52,560 nt of DNA from Paraphysoderma sedebokerense. Its lineage: Eukaryota > Blastocladiomycota > Physodermatomycetes > Physodermatales > Physodermataceae. The position numbers and the translations under genes were made by a program. Positions 23,952 to 34,152 of this stretch are shown here, piece after piece. Location of the stretch: contig JAHLJZ010000126.1 of assembly GCA_025602915.1 (NCBI GenBank), positions 1 to 52,560 of the forward strand, given 5' to 3'. Position 1 is the first letter of the stretch. Every line of letters starts with the position of its first letter. Under the pieces are notes generated by a model, which was given only the letters and a program-made list of their open reading frames with translations, made no database searches and was not told where the DNA came from.

Positions 23952-24841
23952 TCAGGAACTGCTGATTGACTTTTTGTAACCCCAGTACGTATAGACAAAT
24001 CCGAACAATGTCAATCCAACTGTCCAATTAAGAGAATATCGGCTCCTCAATCTTTCAAAAGCAGAACTCCGCCTCCACATTTCTTCCCTTTCCTCCCTCT
24101 TTTTCCGTTCCCTTTCCATATTTTTCATGTCTTTATAATGCATATCGTAGTGTTCTGCATAGTTGAATTTGGAGTTATCGTACTTGTACCTTGGTTTGGA
24201 AAACGGATCACCATATTGTGGATTTTTTGAATATGGAGATGATGATGTTGACGAATGACTACGGCGGTTATAAATATTACTTGATCGTTTTTGTACTTCG
24301 GATCTATCGTAATCCCGCCTCTTCAAGTCGTTCGAGAGGATGCCGTAAGCGTCTGATATCTGGACAAACTTTTTTTGGGCCTCCGAGTCGGAAGGATTGT
24401 GATCACTGTGCATAAAATATTTCCGAATCAGAGGATTGGGCTTGATTAGATGGCATGACTGCTTACAATCTGGTCAATTCACAAAATCAAGGCAATAATA
24501 CTCACGGATGACTGGGACAGAACCATTCAAGGTCAGCACAAGAGCAAGATCGTATGAGGTTGTATCAAAGAAACGTACTATTTCAGCGACAATTTATAGT
24601 ATTGGGCTTTAATTGCTTTCTTATCGGCAGTTGGATGAACACCGAGAATGTCGTAGAGCGATGATGATGATGATGATGATGAGGAGGAAGCGCACCTCCG
24701 CTGTATCGAGGGACACAGTCTGCTGCGGGGTAGTCTCCCCGAGAACAGATGCAGCGGCAACCTGCTATTCCCTGCAATCATGGATACATATACTATATAT
24801 TCTAATGCAAAGAGGGAATTCCACATCGACAGTCTGATCAT
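23952..24841 (-). CDS. Mitochondrial-type J-domain protein with single C-terminal TM segment
   Basis: Hsp70 co-chaperone of class C (DNAJC4/DNAJC30-like layout). Exons 24841-24579, 24506-24511 (6 nt) and 24405-23952 join in frame to 240 aa. The N-terminus is Arg/Ser-rich, with LPRSRLCPSIQRRCASS before a polySer run, consistent with a mitochondrial presequence. The J domain (about 63-120) reads SLYDILGVHPTADKKAIKAQ, YYKLSLKYHPDHNPSDSEAQ, KKFVQISDAYGILSNDLKRR. The HP of the essential HPD motif is encoded by the 6-nt microexon. A Tyr/Ser/Lys-rich and highly charged region (NMERERKKREEREEMWRR) follows, then a TM segment TVGLTLFGFVYTYWGYKK close to the C-terminus. The gene diverges from prenylcysteine oxidase (298 bp). 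A mitochondrial location is inferred from the presequence; an ER role is the alternative. Confidence 0.85.
24506..24511 (-). other. 6-nt microexon TCATCC completing the HPD motif
   Basis: On the minus strand the order is intron ending ...tcccag, then TCATCC, then gtgagt. Exon 1 ends in TA (phase 2) at 24579 after donor-proximal K-L-S-L-K; the following exon begins T-GAT-CAC at 24405 after an acag acceptor. Joining TA+TCATCC+TGATCAC gives Tyr-His-Pro-Asp-His. Skipping keeps the frame and yields Tyr-Asp-His, removing exactly His and Pro of HPD. Flanking introns are 67 bp (24512-24578) and 100 bp (24406-24505). Confidence 0.85.
24655..24692 (-). repeat. TCA trinucleotide run encoding polySer
   Basis: A GATGATGAT run on the plus strand reads as TCATCATCA on the coding strand, producing about ten consecutive Ser between the presequence and the J domain. 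A simple microsatellite, likely variable in length. Confidence 0.9.
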
Positions 24842-25139
24842 TCACTGTCACCCCGCCTGGCCAGATCGACGCTTGGCACGCGGCCGACTTGGTAACTTGC
24901 TGTGTAATATCAGACTACTCTATTAATCTGCCAGAATGAATCATGTCTGTCGTTATTGTACAATGTGCATAGAGTGCGAATGCCCAAGTTTGCTGACTCT
25001 AAGGCTAAAGAGTCTCACTGTGTGCATCCATTGTAATGAATATGGCCAAGGCGCGCTGGACTTCGGGCCTCGCAAAATAAATTCCCTCCATCTCTTCACT
25101 CTCTGTCTCGATCCACAACGGATTGACAAATTCTCAAAA
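24842..25139. promoter_or_regulatory. Divergent promoter region, J protein/prenylcysteine oxidase
   Basis: The 298 bp between divergent start codons contains a GC-richer core near 24850-24890 (CACCCCGCCTGGCC, GGCACGCGGCCG). An ATG at 24936 opens the same frame as the oxidase, but the signal peptide supports the later start. No TATA box is obvious. Confidence 0.4.
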
Positions 25140-27076
25140 ATGCATTCTGCAGTCGTCCAGATATTCCTGGTCATCCTCTCCCTGCTCTCCCTCTCATCCC
25201 AAGATTACCAGACCCCCTTTGTCCTAACTTCCTCTCACCCTACAGTCAAAGCCGCCGACAAACCTCTCAAAATCGCAATTGTCGGTGCTGGCCCCGGTGG
25301 TTCATCTGCTTCGTATTACCTTACCAAATTCTTTAATGCAACACTTCTTTCTTCATTTCTTGCATCTGCAAATTACGACAAAAAAGACTTGAATGTTGAA
25401 AGCTTGATTCCAAGTGTTGAAATTGACGTGTACGAGAAAAGTGAACGAATTGGTGGAAGGTGTTGGAGTACGAACTTGACTGTCAAGGAGAATGGATTCG
25501 AGCAAAATGTGACTGTCGAATTTGGTGCCAGTATTTTCGTTGATGCCAACAAGTATAGCCTCATCTTTCTTGGGACTCATCGTGAAATGACTTCAGATTG
25601 AACTATTGTCAACTCTCTTTCTACTATTTTAGAAATCTGGTGGAAGCGGCAAAAGAATTTCGCCTAGACTTGGTTTCTGACATATCAGATAGTATCAATG
25701 TGACAGACCATCGACTAGGTATTTGGAATCCCGAAACCAAAGAATTCAATTACGTTTCCTCCTCGAATCGGTGGGTTGATCTGGTGAAAGGATTTTGGAG
25801 GTACGGGCTTTCAGGTGAAGTATCCATTCACCATCACGGAATAGATCTGCCGCCTCTGTTAGTTTTTTAGACTTGATGTTAACTGCTGGAAAACAGCTTT
25901 CTGGACTTCTAGGCTGACGAAAACAGCTGTCGACAAGTTTCTCAAAATCTATTCGACACCGACTGGCTATACTTCAATTGACTCCATGGTAATGACATCT
26001 GACATGTCAGCTTACGTCAACATCAGTGCTTTTGCTTTCTTTGAATCCGAAAAACACATCCGACAAACTTGGATCAAAGAAATCATCGAGACGATTACAC
26101 GTGTAAATTATGGTCAAAATTTGGACCAGGTTCATCCTTTCGCTGCTTTAGTTGGATTTTGTGAAGGTGATGTTTGGCATATTCGAGGTGGTAATCAAAA
26201 GATTTTTGAGGAATTTTTGAAGAGGTCAATATCGAATATTCGATTGAAGACTCAAGTAACTTCTGTGGAAGAAGTCGACGGCGGGAAGTTTAAAGTTGCA
26301 ACGACTAACGGGGAATCAAAAGAATACGATGTAGTGATATTAGCCACCGGCGAAATTGTATGTCCACTTAACCTTCGTTTTATTTTCAAACATTCTGTTT
26401 TCCTGTTCTCAAACTAATTGTAACTTCTAAAACCAATCTGATTTCCAATTTCAAAAACTAGCACAAATCAGACATAAAATTCAACTTTCCCCTCTCCTTT
26501 CCGCCAACACCATACCATCATCTTCACGTCACGTACGTTGTAGCCAACATCAATTCTACAACCTTCCCTATCGCTCATACATCACCACCTCCAAACATCT
26601 TCACAATGAACACACTCCCATCTTCAGCAGATCCTTTATTCAATTCCATTTCCCAAGTCGCTTACTTTCCCGACCTAAAAAAGTCATTATTCAAAGTATT
26701 CTCCTCCCAGAAACTTTCATTTGTGGATTTAAACATTTTATTCTTCAACGTTTCGGCTCCTTCAAGGCAAAACATCTGGACGTATGAATGGGACGCATAC
26801 CCTAAAATGACACCCGTCAATCCGAATTCCCCACCTGCGTTTCCACCGCTTCAACTCTCTAAAACAAATCCCAATATATTTTACTTGAATTCAATGGAAC
26901 CTTTTATTTCAACCATGGAGACTGAAACTTTAGTTGCCAAAAATGTAGTAAAAGTGTTATGGGAGCGATTCGTTATTAGGAAACTCGAGAGTGAAATGGA
27001 AAATGGAAGCGCAGAATCGGGTCTAGTGGATGAGGAGATATTACGACTGTTTAAGAATTGGATGGGAGAAACCTAG
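25140..27076 (+). CDS. PCYOX1: Prenylcysteine oxidase (lyase), secretory/lysosomal flavoprotein
   Basis: FAD-dependent thioether oxidase that releases cysteine and a prenyl aldehyde from degraded prenylated proteins. The ATG at 25140 starts a clean signal peptide (AVVQIFLVILSLLSLSS). A Rossmann dinucleotide motif KIAIVGAGPGGSSASYYL follows at about residues 40-57, then IDVYEKSERIGGRCWST and VEFGASIF (FAD-linked oxidase pattern). Exon 2 gives NKNLVEAAKEF to FWRYGLS; exon 3, through acceptor 25896, gives FLKIYSTPTGYTSID, ITRVNYGQNLDQVHPFAALV and DVWHIRGGNQKIFEEFLKR, as in human PCYOX1. The last exon after 26461 holds IWTYEWDAYPKMTPV and FYLNSMEPFISTMETE. Several N-x-S/T sites fit a lumenal enzyme. 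The C-terminal prenylcysteine-lyase domain is complete. About 570 aa. Confidence 0.9.
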
Positions 27077-27543
27077 ATTTATGGACTATAATGGGGCTGT
27101 GTATTGTCTGTTTTCGATGAATGAATGTTTGAATTGATTGTATAAATAGATTGAACGCAGTAAATGTTTGTGTTTCAAGTTTATAGTGTTACCACTCAAC
27201 TCAAATGACCATGTTATATTAAACTACACAAATCCACGGAGCTACGGCAAAACGCTACATAAGCTCTCACACACTACGACGGGATATAATAATATACAAT
27301 AATTACACACTATTATCAATTAACTTGGCAATTCTGTTACTTGCCCGCTCTGAAGGTCACGGCGACAATGCAAATTTGTAAAACGGAAACAGATTGAATC
27401 AAAGGAAGAAATGTAGAGGGGAGGTGAAGAGATTTTTTCGAATAGCGGGACAAAATGTGACGAGAGGATGCGTAAAGAACGAGATGTACGGCGGGATTCG
27501 GCAAGTAAGTTGTTCATGCTCCGTCTGTTTTATATTCATGTGG
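27077..27543. other. Convergent 3' intergenic region
   Basis: Lies between the 3' ends of prenylcysteine oxidase (plus) and the PA-TM-RING gene (minus). AATGTTTG/TTTCAAG and TATATTAAA motifs could be polyadenylation signals. No gene recognised. Confidence 0.45.
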
Positions 27544-29254
27544 TTATTCGTTACATTCGTCTACATTCTCGCGCACTATTTCGCTGCTTCCACTACTTTC
27601 AGCATTGTCGGCGCTTGTGGAGATATATTCTGTTGCTTTCTCGGTATCTTGTTCATTTGTGTTTGTTTCAGTAGAAGTAGTATCGTTTTCCAAGAGGTCC
27701 TTTGACACCCACACGTTCACGTTGGCAGGTGTGATGGTCGAACTGGATGAAGCAGACTCAGAAGCAGACGAAGACTGTGTCACACTGTAACGGTGGGATG
27801 GAATAGGATGGGAAGTTGGAATCGGTTGAGTAGAAGCAGGTTCAGAATGTATAACAGACGAGGGGGCGGAAGAAGATGAAGCGGAAGAAGATAAATTGCT
27901 GAAGCGAGACGAGAAGGAAATCGGAAATCGGAAAAATGGGGAAGATCGAGACGATGAAGGTGACTGAGCTTGTGATTGGGCGGTTGAAGAGGCAACAGAT
28001 AATAAGGGAGTCTCTTCGTTATCCTCTGCTTGACTTTCACCTACATTGCTCTGATGCGGTCCAACCTCTTCCGACTGCCCAATACCGACGCCGGCGCCAT
28101 CTCCATCAGCAGCAATAGTTTCAGCTTCACCACTCTCCAAATCCATTTCACCGTCGGCAACAACCGCTCGGCATACTGGACATACATTCTTTCGTTCCAG
28201 CAACCACGTATCTACACATTGAGTGTGGAACATGTGGTGGCAATGTAACACCCTCAGTTCTTCTTCATCTTCAAAATCCTCTAAACAAATGCAGCAGTTT
28301 GTCGGTTCGTTATCTTTCACTTTTTCTTTAAAGAACGTTTTCGTTGGCAGAGACAGAATCAATCGAGGTGATGTGGGTGGTTTTTCAGGTCGAAGCCGAA
28401 TGAAAAGACGGTATAGAGTGTACGTTAGAAGGATTAAAAGTATCGGTGCAATTATCGTGACGAGAAGAATATCCATGAGCGGCCTAAACACAAGTAACAC
28501 AATTGCAGTTAGTATTTGGAACGATCAATAGAAGCATACTGGTTACGCATTCTTTAGTTGTCTGTACATACCATTCAATGTTATCGTTACCGGTCAACCA
28601 AACAATCATATGGTCTTTCAATGGAACTTGATTACAGCGGAACCATAAATCCCTATATTCAAACATGCCGACGAAAAGACTGGGGACCACCACATCGGAT
28701 GTATCACCGGTAGCGTACATGGTAATCAGGCTATTTCTTTCATTATCGCCCACAATCACAGCCGCTGCACCCGATTGCATCATCGCACGTACTTTATCGA
28801 CGAATGAACATTCACCTCGTTCGACGAGAGCAATCCATGGAATTGGAGACGGAATAGGTGGTATCGGTGTGTCGGAATCATTTGGGGAGTCTGGGTTAAG
28901 GTATTTCGACGGAGGGATGTAATCGTTTTCGAGTAAAGAGGGTGAAACTGGTTCTGTCGAGCTCGGAGGAAACGGATAAACTGAGAATAAATTCTTCGGG
29001 ATTCTTTCAGCAGGAATGGGCCTGCATCCTTTCTGATTACCAAAATCTATAGTCTCTACTGCAATGAGTTTACCGATAACACCGGTTTCGAAGATTCGTG
29101 GGCCAAAGGCAGCCTGCCTAGCACCAAAGGTGTCGTTCGACTTTATGATTGTAATTTTGCCATCTGCAAATCCAGAAAGTTGACATTCAACAGATTGAAA
29201 GAGGATAAGAAGAAGCGGCAAGCATATGTATCGGAGAGTGATTCTTTTATGCAT
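27544..29254 (-). CDS. PA-TM-RING E3 ubiquitin ligase (RNF13/GRAIL family)
   Basis: Endosomal/vacuolar membrane RING-H2 ubiquitin ligase. Two exons (29254-28572 and 28483-27544). N-terminal signal peptide (RYICLPLLLILFQSVEC); lumenal protease-associated domain with IALVERGECSFVDKVRAMMQ, GAAAVIVGDNE and a closing LTGNDNIEW; one TM (ILLVTIIAPILLILLTYTLY); then the RING-H2 C-C-ICLEDF...HCHHMFHTQCVDTWL...CPVC with all eight ligands (C3H2C3). The C-terminal half is Ser/Thr/Glu-rich and disordered. Architecture and length (about 540 aa) match the family. It diverges from the tRNA-Trp region and converges on prenylcysteine oxidase. Confidence 0.92.
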
Positions 29255-29727
29255 TGCTCTATACTGTTATCTTGTACTCATTCGATGGAACAGACTGATT
29301 TTTCCCGGAGGATGAGGGAACACTTGCGCCGCACATAAATTTGATCTTATCACGTGACTGCGTGACCAGCAGAACAATTTATCATCGCCGCCTGTTATTT
29401 CTGGAAGAACGATGACTGATAGTGAAGAAACACAGTGAAGTGTACTAGATTCAAGCTGTCTAGAAAGCTAATTAGAGGTGCGGTACAAATGTATTGCCAC
29501 TACTGCAGGGAGATAACTTTGTCTATGCCAATATCTTTGAGGAACCCAAACCGGTTTTGTATCCAACGCTAAAATGCTGGAATGGTATTGATGTTTTCAT
29601 GTCGAGATAGCAGAGAGAGCCACAGGGATGAAGCCTTGATGAGGTATGAAGCAGTGGAACCTGACGAAACGAGTACTTCACTAAAATTTAATGGAATATA
29701 TATTTACGATGTTCTCGAAACCTCATC
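29255..29727. other. Intergenic region upstream of PA-TM-RING and tRNA-Trp
   Basis: Contains the PA-TM-RING promoter. No conserved coding frame and no A/B-box pair other than that of the tRNA gene that follows. Confidence 0.4.
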
Positions 29728-29809
29728 GGGCCCATGGCGCAACGGTAGCGCGTTCGACTCCAGTTCATGGATACATCGAAGGCTGGGCGTTCAAATCGCT
29801 CTGGGCTCA
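29728..29809 (+). tRNA. tRNA-Trp(CCA) with an 11-nt intron
   Basis: Cloverleaf by hand: acceptor GGGCCCA/TGGGCTC, D arm GCGC-AACGGTA-GCGC, anticodon stem TTCGA/TCGAA with loop CT-CCA-G...A, variable GGCT, T arm GGGCG-TTCAAAT-CGCTC, discriminator A. The anticodon CCA is at 29760-29762. An 11-nt intron (29764-29774, TTCATGGATAC) sits one base 3' of the anticodon, the canonical eukaryotic position. The mature length is 71 nt. A T7 run right after the gene (29812-29818) is a Pol III terminator. Confidence 0.93.
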
Positions 29810-29810
29810 T

Positions 29811-29820
29811 GTTTTTTTGC
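29811..29820 (+). terminator. Pol III T-run terminator of tRNA-Trp
   Basis: A run of T residues directly downstream of the tRNA discriminator base, the usual RNA polymerase III stop signal. Confidence 0.75.
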
Positions 29821-30730
29821 TTTTGCTTCTTGCAATTTTTCTAACGGTGCAATGGGTTTGAAGACTCGGGATTTAGATCCCTTGAGAGGGAAATTTAATT
29901 TATATCAGCTTCAACTTCGGCCTAAGCCATAGTCCAATTGGGTGTGAACATTTCCCTTTCTTATATTCCCTGGCTTCCACAGTGAAGCGAAATCCGAAAT
30001 ATTTTGTCTCAGACTCTGCTACAGGAAAGCGGTGCTGTAGATGGTGACGGCTGCTGCGAATAAAGTTATAAATTTATAATTGTCTGTATACTTTATCTCA
30101 GGCGCTGGAGTAGACTCCATGCTCAATACATTTTGCGAAAATGGAGACTTATGGGGCGTCAGGGAAACTAAATTAGAAAGAAAACATTTTTTGCTTATGA
30201 ATCGATATTACAACCAGTCACTGCGACAGTCGGCCAAATTTGAATTTTGGTTGACTGAATTGCCAATTGAACGCTGCCTAAAGTTCTGCGACAAACCAAT
30301 TTTTATATTTGTCGTAGATAACAGTGTTTTTTGAAGATCAAAAAGAAGAACAGTGTAACAAATGGGTACTCTCATTTTATATTTTTTGGTTCGAATAGGA
30401 ATCTGTACGTGAGTACAATGCATTCACGAGCCTGCAAGGAATATATAAATAGAATACGTGACACTGATTATTGATAGAAGCTATGACATATTTTTGGTAT
30501 ATTCTACTAGAACTTTATTAAATGTGTTGACTAATAATTTTATTTTGAAAGGGGGAAAATGCTTGAATTGATTACAGTGTCAGGGGCGGTGGCATTAATA
30601 TATAAATTAGAGGTTGGGGGAATTATGCTTTTCAGTATCATTATTGGGGGACCACATATGAGAAAATGATATTCGTTTTCATACGACGTAATGGATGTAT
30701 GATTTCAGAATTATTTGATTTCGTCAAGCG
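29821..30730. other. Gene-poor stretch after tRNA-Trp
   Basis: One open frame of 84 codons (30080-30334, plus) shows no recognised motif and is bounded by AT-rich sequence. Nothing else was recognised. A small lineage-specific gene is possible but unsupported. Confidence 0.35.
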
Positions 30731-31018
30731 TTATATTCGTTCATGGTTGTTCGATTTTGGATCTTCATCCCACGATGTTGCTGTCGCCAGACAGTCGTCA
30801 GAGTCCAGGTCTATAACCTCATTCGGAGAATCAAAACCCCACAATAATTCTCTTTTGGCCACATAGAAACCTCGGAACATGTCGATGGATATCTCATGAA
30901 CGACTGTATCGCTTGTAGAAATTCTTTTATCGTTGTAACCAAGTTGACAGGTCGTAAATAGCAACCCCGCGTATTGTGGCGGAAGAATGTGGAAATTCCC
31001 GACTAACGAAGAACGCAT
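30731..31018 (-). CDS. Small hypothetical protein (95 aa)
   Basis: Not recognised. The open frame starts with ATG at 31018, directly facing the secreted-protein gene with 106 bp between starts. The product has an aromatic N-terminal half (NFHILPPQYAGLLFTTCQLG) and an acidic C-terminal part (EVIDLDSDDCLATATSWDED). No signal peptide, TM segment or repeat. No introns are needed. It could be a real short gene or a chance frame opposite a promoter; codon-level evidence is not available here. Confidence 0.35.
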   Translation of the reverse strand: MRSSLVGNFHILPPQYAGLLFTTCQLGYNDKRISTSDTVVHEISIDMFRGFYVAKRELLWGFDSPNEVIDLDSDDCLATATSWDEDPKSNNHERI

Positions 31019-31049
31019 TACGTTATTTTACCTACTGATCCGCTAGAGA

Positions 31050-31058
31050 TATAAATAG
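31050..31058 (+). promoter_or_regulatory. TATA box of the secreted-protein gene
   Basis: TATAAATAG about 70 bp upstream of the ATG at 31125, the spacing expected for a TATA-driven, highly expressed gene. Confidence 0.5.
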
Positions 31059-31124
31059 TTTATATGTCGCTCCAGTTTTGGTAGGGACAAACGACTACAT
31101 CCATTTGATACCTACATCTTTCAG

Positions 31125-32293
31125 ATGAAATCAGCTGCTGTGGTATTATTGGCGCTCGCCCTGGTTTTCAATGCCCAAGCGTTGAGACTGGATGCTCGAA
31201 GAGCTACAGTCAATTGCAAAGATAATTTCAAATCGCACTATGATGCTATTGAAAATATCTATCGCGGTATCATTTATCCGAATAATATTCAGATTATGAG
31301 AAGCGCTGCTGTACCTGAGAATACTTTTGCTGACGTAGTACATGGTAATTAAATATATTGCCTACAGTTAGGCTACATGTCAAATACTCATGACTTTCAA
31401 ATACTCATGACTTTCAATAGGTCGAGTAAATCCACTTGGTGATTTCGATGATGTAAGGGGCACGGTAAGAACAGGTTTTCAGTAGTTCTGGTTTACGCGA
31501 GGTGAGCTCATCACAAACTTCCCGGTATTTGATAGTTGGAATATTTCTACGGTTTATCTCCTTCCGCTGGAGACCGCCGTATTACCAATACCTATATCAA
31601 ATCCTTTGTAAGTTCTTGCAACGTTGCTGCCTCTCAAGTCGATATTGAGTTTACCTACTGGGCAACCAATCGCACGATCAACGTCACTCAACAGGGATTC
31701 TGGAGATTTGACGAAGCCAATCATGTTAGTGAATACGATCTCGATTTAATCAATGTAGGTGCATGGTTGGCAGAAGGCAACAGAATTGCTGGTACTACCG
31801 ATCCTCAAGCAAACTTGCTTTCCCGTGTCAATACTATTTGCCGCGTTGCTGTAAGTGAATCGATTACGTGTTACCTTTTGCTCAGTCTTTATTAATTTAT
31901 GGGTTTATTCGTAAATTAGCAACGCTTCTGTGTTGGTCCGAACCAACAATACGCATCCATGGATGAGTGCAAGAGCATCTTATTGGCCAAGGATCCCCCA
32001 GATGATGACTACATGGATAGAGATACCGTAGCCTGCCGTATTGTCCATGCTCAATTGGTTCCCTTCAATGCTACTTGCCATTGGTAAGTTATTCCGTTGT
32101 CCAAGTTATCATTTCACGATTTTTCATTATATATATATTAATTTCGTGCTTGGTGAATAGTCCGCACATCGGTCCCACTGGTGGCGACAGTTGCTTCAAC
32201 CGCTCATATGACTCTTACTATCTCAATGCTCCATTCAAGCAGGGATTTATCGGTCAGGAGATTAAACCAAACAAAAAAGGCAAAGGCAATTAA
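31125..32293 (+). CDS. Secreted cysteine-containing protein, possibly SnoaL/NTF2-like
   Basis: Five exons (31125-31344, 31421-about 31465, then from about 31533, 31920 and 32161) join in frame. A classical signal peptide (AAVVLLALALVFNAQA) opens the protein. The central part DIEFTYWATNRTINVTQQGF and FWRFDEANHVSEYDLDLINV looks like the strand-rich core of a SnoaL/NTF2-like cone, followed by a Cys-containing tail: CRVA, QRFCVGPNQQYASMDECKS, TVACRIVHAQLVPFNATCH, CPHIGPTGGDSCFNRSYDSY. I recall similar proteins with an HCPHVGxTGGGxC ending in early-diverging fungi, but function is unknown to me. The mature protein has several Cys and N-glycosylation sites. Donors here are conventional (gtaag). The TATA box and signal peptide suggest strong expression for export. 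Confidence 0.75.
31381..31414 (+). repeat. Exact 17-bp tandem duplication inside intron 1
   Basis: The unit CAAATACTCATGACTTT occurs twice head to tail immediately before the caatag acceptor of the first intron of the secreted-protein gene. The two copies are identical, so the duplication is recent. Confidence 0.9.
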
Positions 32294-33486
32294 GAGAATA
32301 TGAATGCTTGTTTGATTGATACCCTGCATTTTGATGTCATTCTGAATTGTATTGACTGTTTCAATTACTGTTTATCGAGTTGATGAATGTATTTACCATG
32401 TGCATTGTCGGGCTTATTTTCAATAAACTGAAATTAAATTTAAACCCGAGTCTACAATATCTTGCAATGTCGTCAATCAGTCGTTATATCCGAAAAGTAC
32501 CCGAAATCCAGAAATCGATGATGCATAGGCGGGGGGAGGCACCATCGCTCGCTGTGAAGCTGAATGCAGCAGCCACAAATAGAATGGGGTGCTTCGATTG
32601 GATCGAACGGGAATCAGCCATCAGGATTCAGGGAATCAGGCGGGCAATCAGAGTGCAATCAGGCAAGATTCCGAAAGCTGTGAAATTCTGATTGTGAATG
32701 GTTGATATCGGTTGGATCATCACCCATGATGGCGTTGACTGTGCTCACAAAGTGAATCAGGATATACTATATATAGAATTGAGTTTTAGGGGGTGAGACA
32801 GCGATGAGCAGCGATGAGACGCGGAGAGAGGAACGGGGAGTTGGGAATCGGCCGATGGAAGTCAGCGGAAGGGGAAGGAGGAGCTAGGAGGAGTGATCAG
32901 ATGCGATCGGGCGAGTGAGAGATCGGCGATTGAATCACGTCACTGATAAGGCTGCCAGAGCTGATAGACTGCTGATAGCGAGTTCAAAGGGATCGACGGG
33001 GGATCGGAACTGGATCGGAGGGATGAAGCAGAATGAGTCATAGTGACGGGTGTGAGGGTGGGGCAGATCAGGAATCAGAGACGGCGGAGAGCGTAAGGTT
33101 GGGATTGGATCTTGAAGAAGAGAGGGCAGATCTGGGCAGATTGGGTGAACAATGTGCTTAGTCATCCATCATCGGCGTCAAGGAGCGAGCAATCGGGCAA
33201 TCGGAGAGCGCGATTGTCTGCTGTCCAGACTCCAGAGTGCAGTTCTGTCCAGTTGAATCGCCTGACGCTCCTTGACGCTCGCTGGCTTGCATGCTGAGTT
33301 GCCCAACTGCAGTGTATGCGCTCACTATGCGCTCATCCTGATATCAACTGCTTAATTCACTAATAGCCGTTCCCTCCCCCCGCTCTCGCTGTCTCGCCTC
33401 GCATTTGTAACACACATCCCACTCCCTACCATCGCATCTTTAGTACCGCCCCCGATCCATTCATTACACATCACTCTAGTCTATAC
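32294..33486. other. GC-rich non-coding block with inverted repeats
   Basis: About 32490-33330 is purine-rich on the plus strand and full of short variants of GAATCAG, GATCGG and GCAATCGG, unlike its AT-rich neighbours. A perfect 13-bp inverted repeat (GCGTCAAGGAGCG 33175-33187, CGCTCCTTGACGC 33266-33278) encloses a smaller one (CAATCG...CGATTG). 33360-33480 is pyrimidine-rich and probably is the promoter/5' UTR of the next gene. No convincing protein; short frames in this block are composition artefacts. Confidence 0.5.
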
Positions 33487-34152
33487 ATGCCATCCAGCAC
33501 CATCGACAACAGTAGCACTAGCAACAATAATACACTTAAATACCCTGACTCACCCTTCCTGCATCTGCCCTCATCTCTGCTCAACCTCCCAACCATGCAC
33601 ATGTCGCAATTCTCCTTCCACTGCTCAGACTCCCTCTGTCCCTCCGCTTCCTCCTCCTCCTCCGCTGCTCCCCACCACTACTCCTCCTTCCTCCACCACA
33701 GCCTACCCTCCCTTCCTCACCCACAAAATGACCTCATCCCCTTATCCTACGGTCCGGACAAATCAACCATCCCTGCATGTGAGTGTGATTGCCTACAACC
33801 TTGCTTCTCTATCTCTCTCTTGTTCTGGCACAGTCCTAACCCCGCCTTGTTGCTTCTTACAGCCGATTACCTCCCATCCTCTGACATACTCGCCGGTAGA
33901 ATTAAGGACATGACTGAACACATGTCCTTTTACATGCAAGAATTGGAACCCTGTAAAGACGACACCTCTCCCCAAAAGGAATGGTACCCTGTCAACATAA
34001 CCTACGAAATACTAAAGTCGAGGCTGAGAAATACGATGGCTCAAATGGACGCATGCCGAACCCAATTGCTACGAAAGTCACATCACACAAACAGAACTCA
34101 CCATTCTCATCATCAGCAACATTATTATCCTCCACAAAAGTTTTATCATTAG
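33487..34152 (+). CDS. Hypothetical low-complexity protein
   Basis: Unrecognised. The ATG at 33487 opens a Ser/Pro/His-rich N-terminal half, followed by a more ordered segment (SDYLPSSDILAGRIKDMTEH, MSFYMQELEPCKDD, YEILKSRLRNTMAQMDACRT) and a His-rich end (RTHHSHHQQHYYPPQK). A canonical intron (gtgagt donor at 33779, ttcttacag acceptor ending 33862) of 84 nt would give 193 aa; because it is a multiple of three without stops, the unspliced frame is 221 aa. The helical segment could be a short coiled coil. No signal peptide or TM segment in the spliced form. The pyrimidine-rich leader supports expression, but confidence is moderate. Confidence 0.5.
   Translation: MPSSTIDNSSTSNNNTLKYPDSPFLHLPSSLLNLPTMHMSQFSFHCSDSLCPSASSSSSAAPHHYSSFLHHSLPSLPHPQNDLIPLSYGPDKSTIPACECDCLQPCFSISLLFWHSPNPALLLLTADYLPSSDILAGRIKDMTEHMSFYMQELEPCKDDTSPQKEWYPVNITYEILKSRLRNTMAQMDACRTQLLRKSHHTNRTHHSHHQQHYYPPQKFYH

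Noticed and set aside
24399-24413. Degenerate HSD instead of HPD in the J domain, by reading the open frame upstream of 24405
   Set aside because: The frame upstream has no acceptor that joins exon 1 in phase; the 6-nt microexon restores a perfect HPD, so HSD is intron sequence.
32380-32691. 103-codon open frame in the GC-rich block
   Set aside because: No motif, starts in the 3' region of the secreted gene and runs into repetitive words; treated as non-coding.
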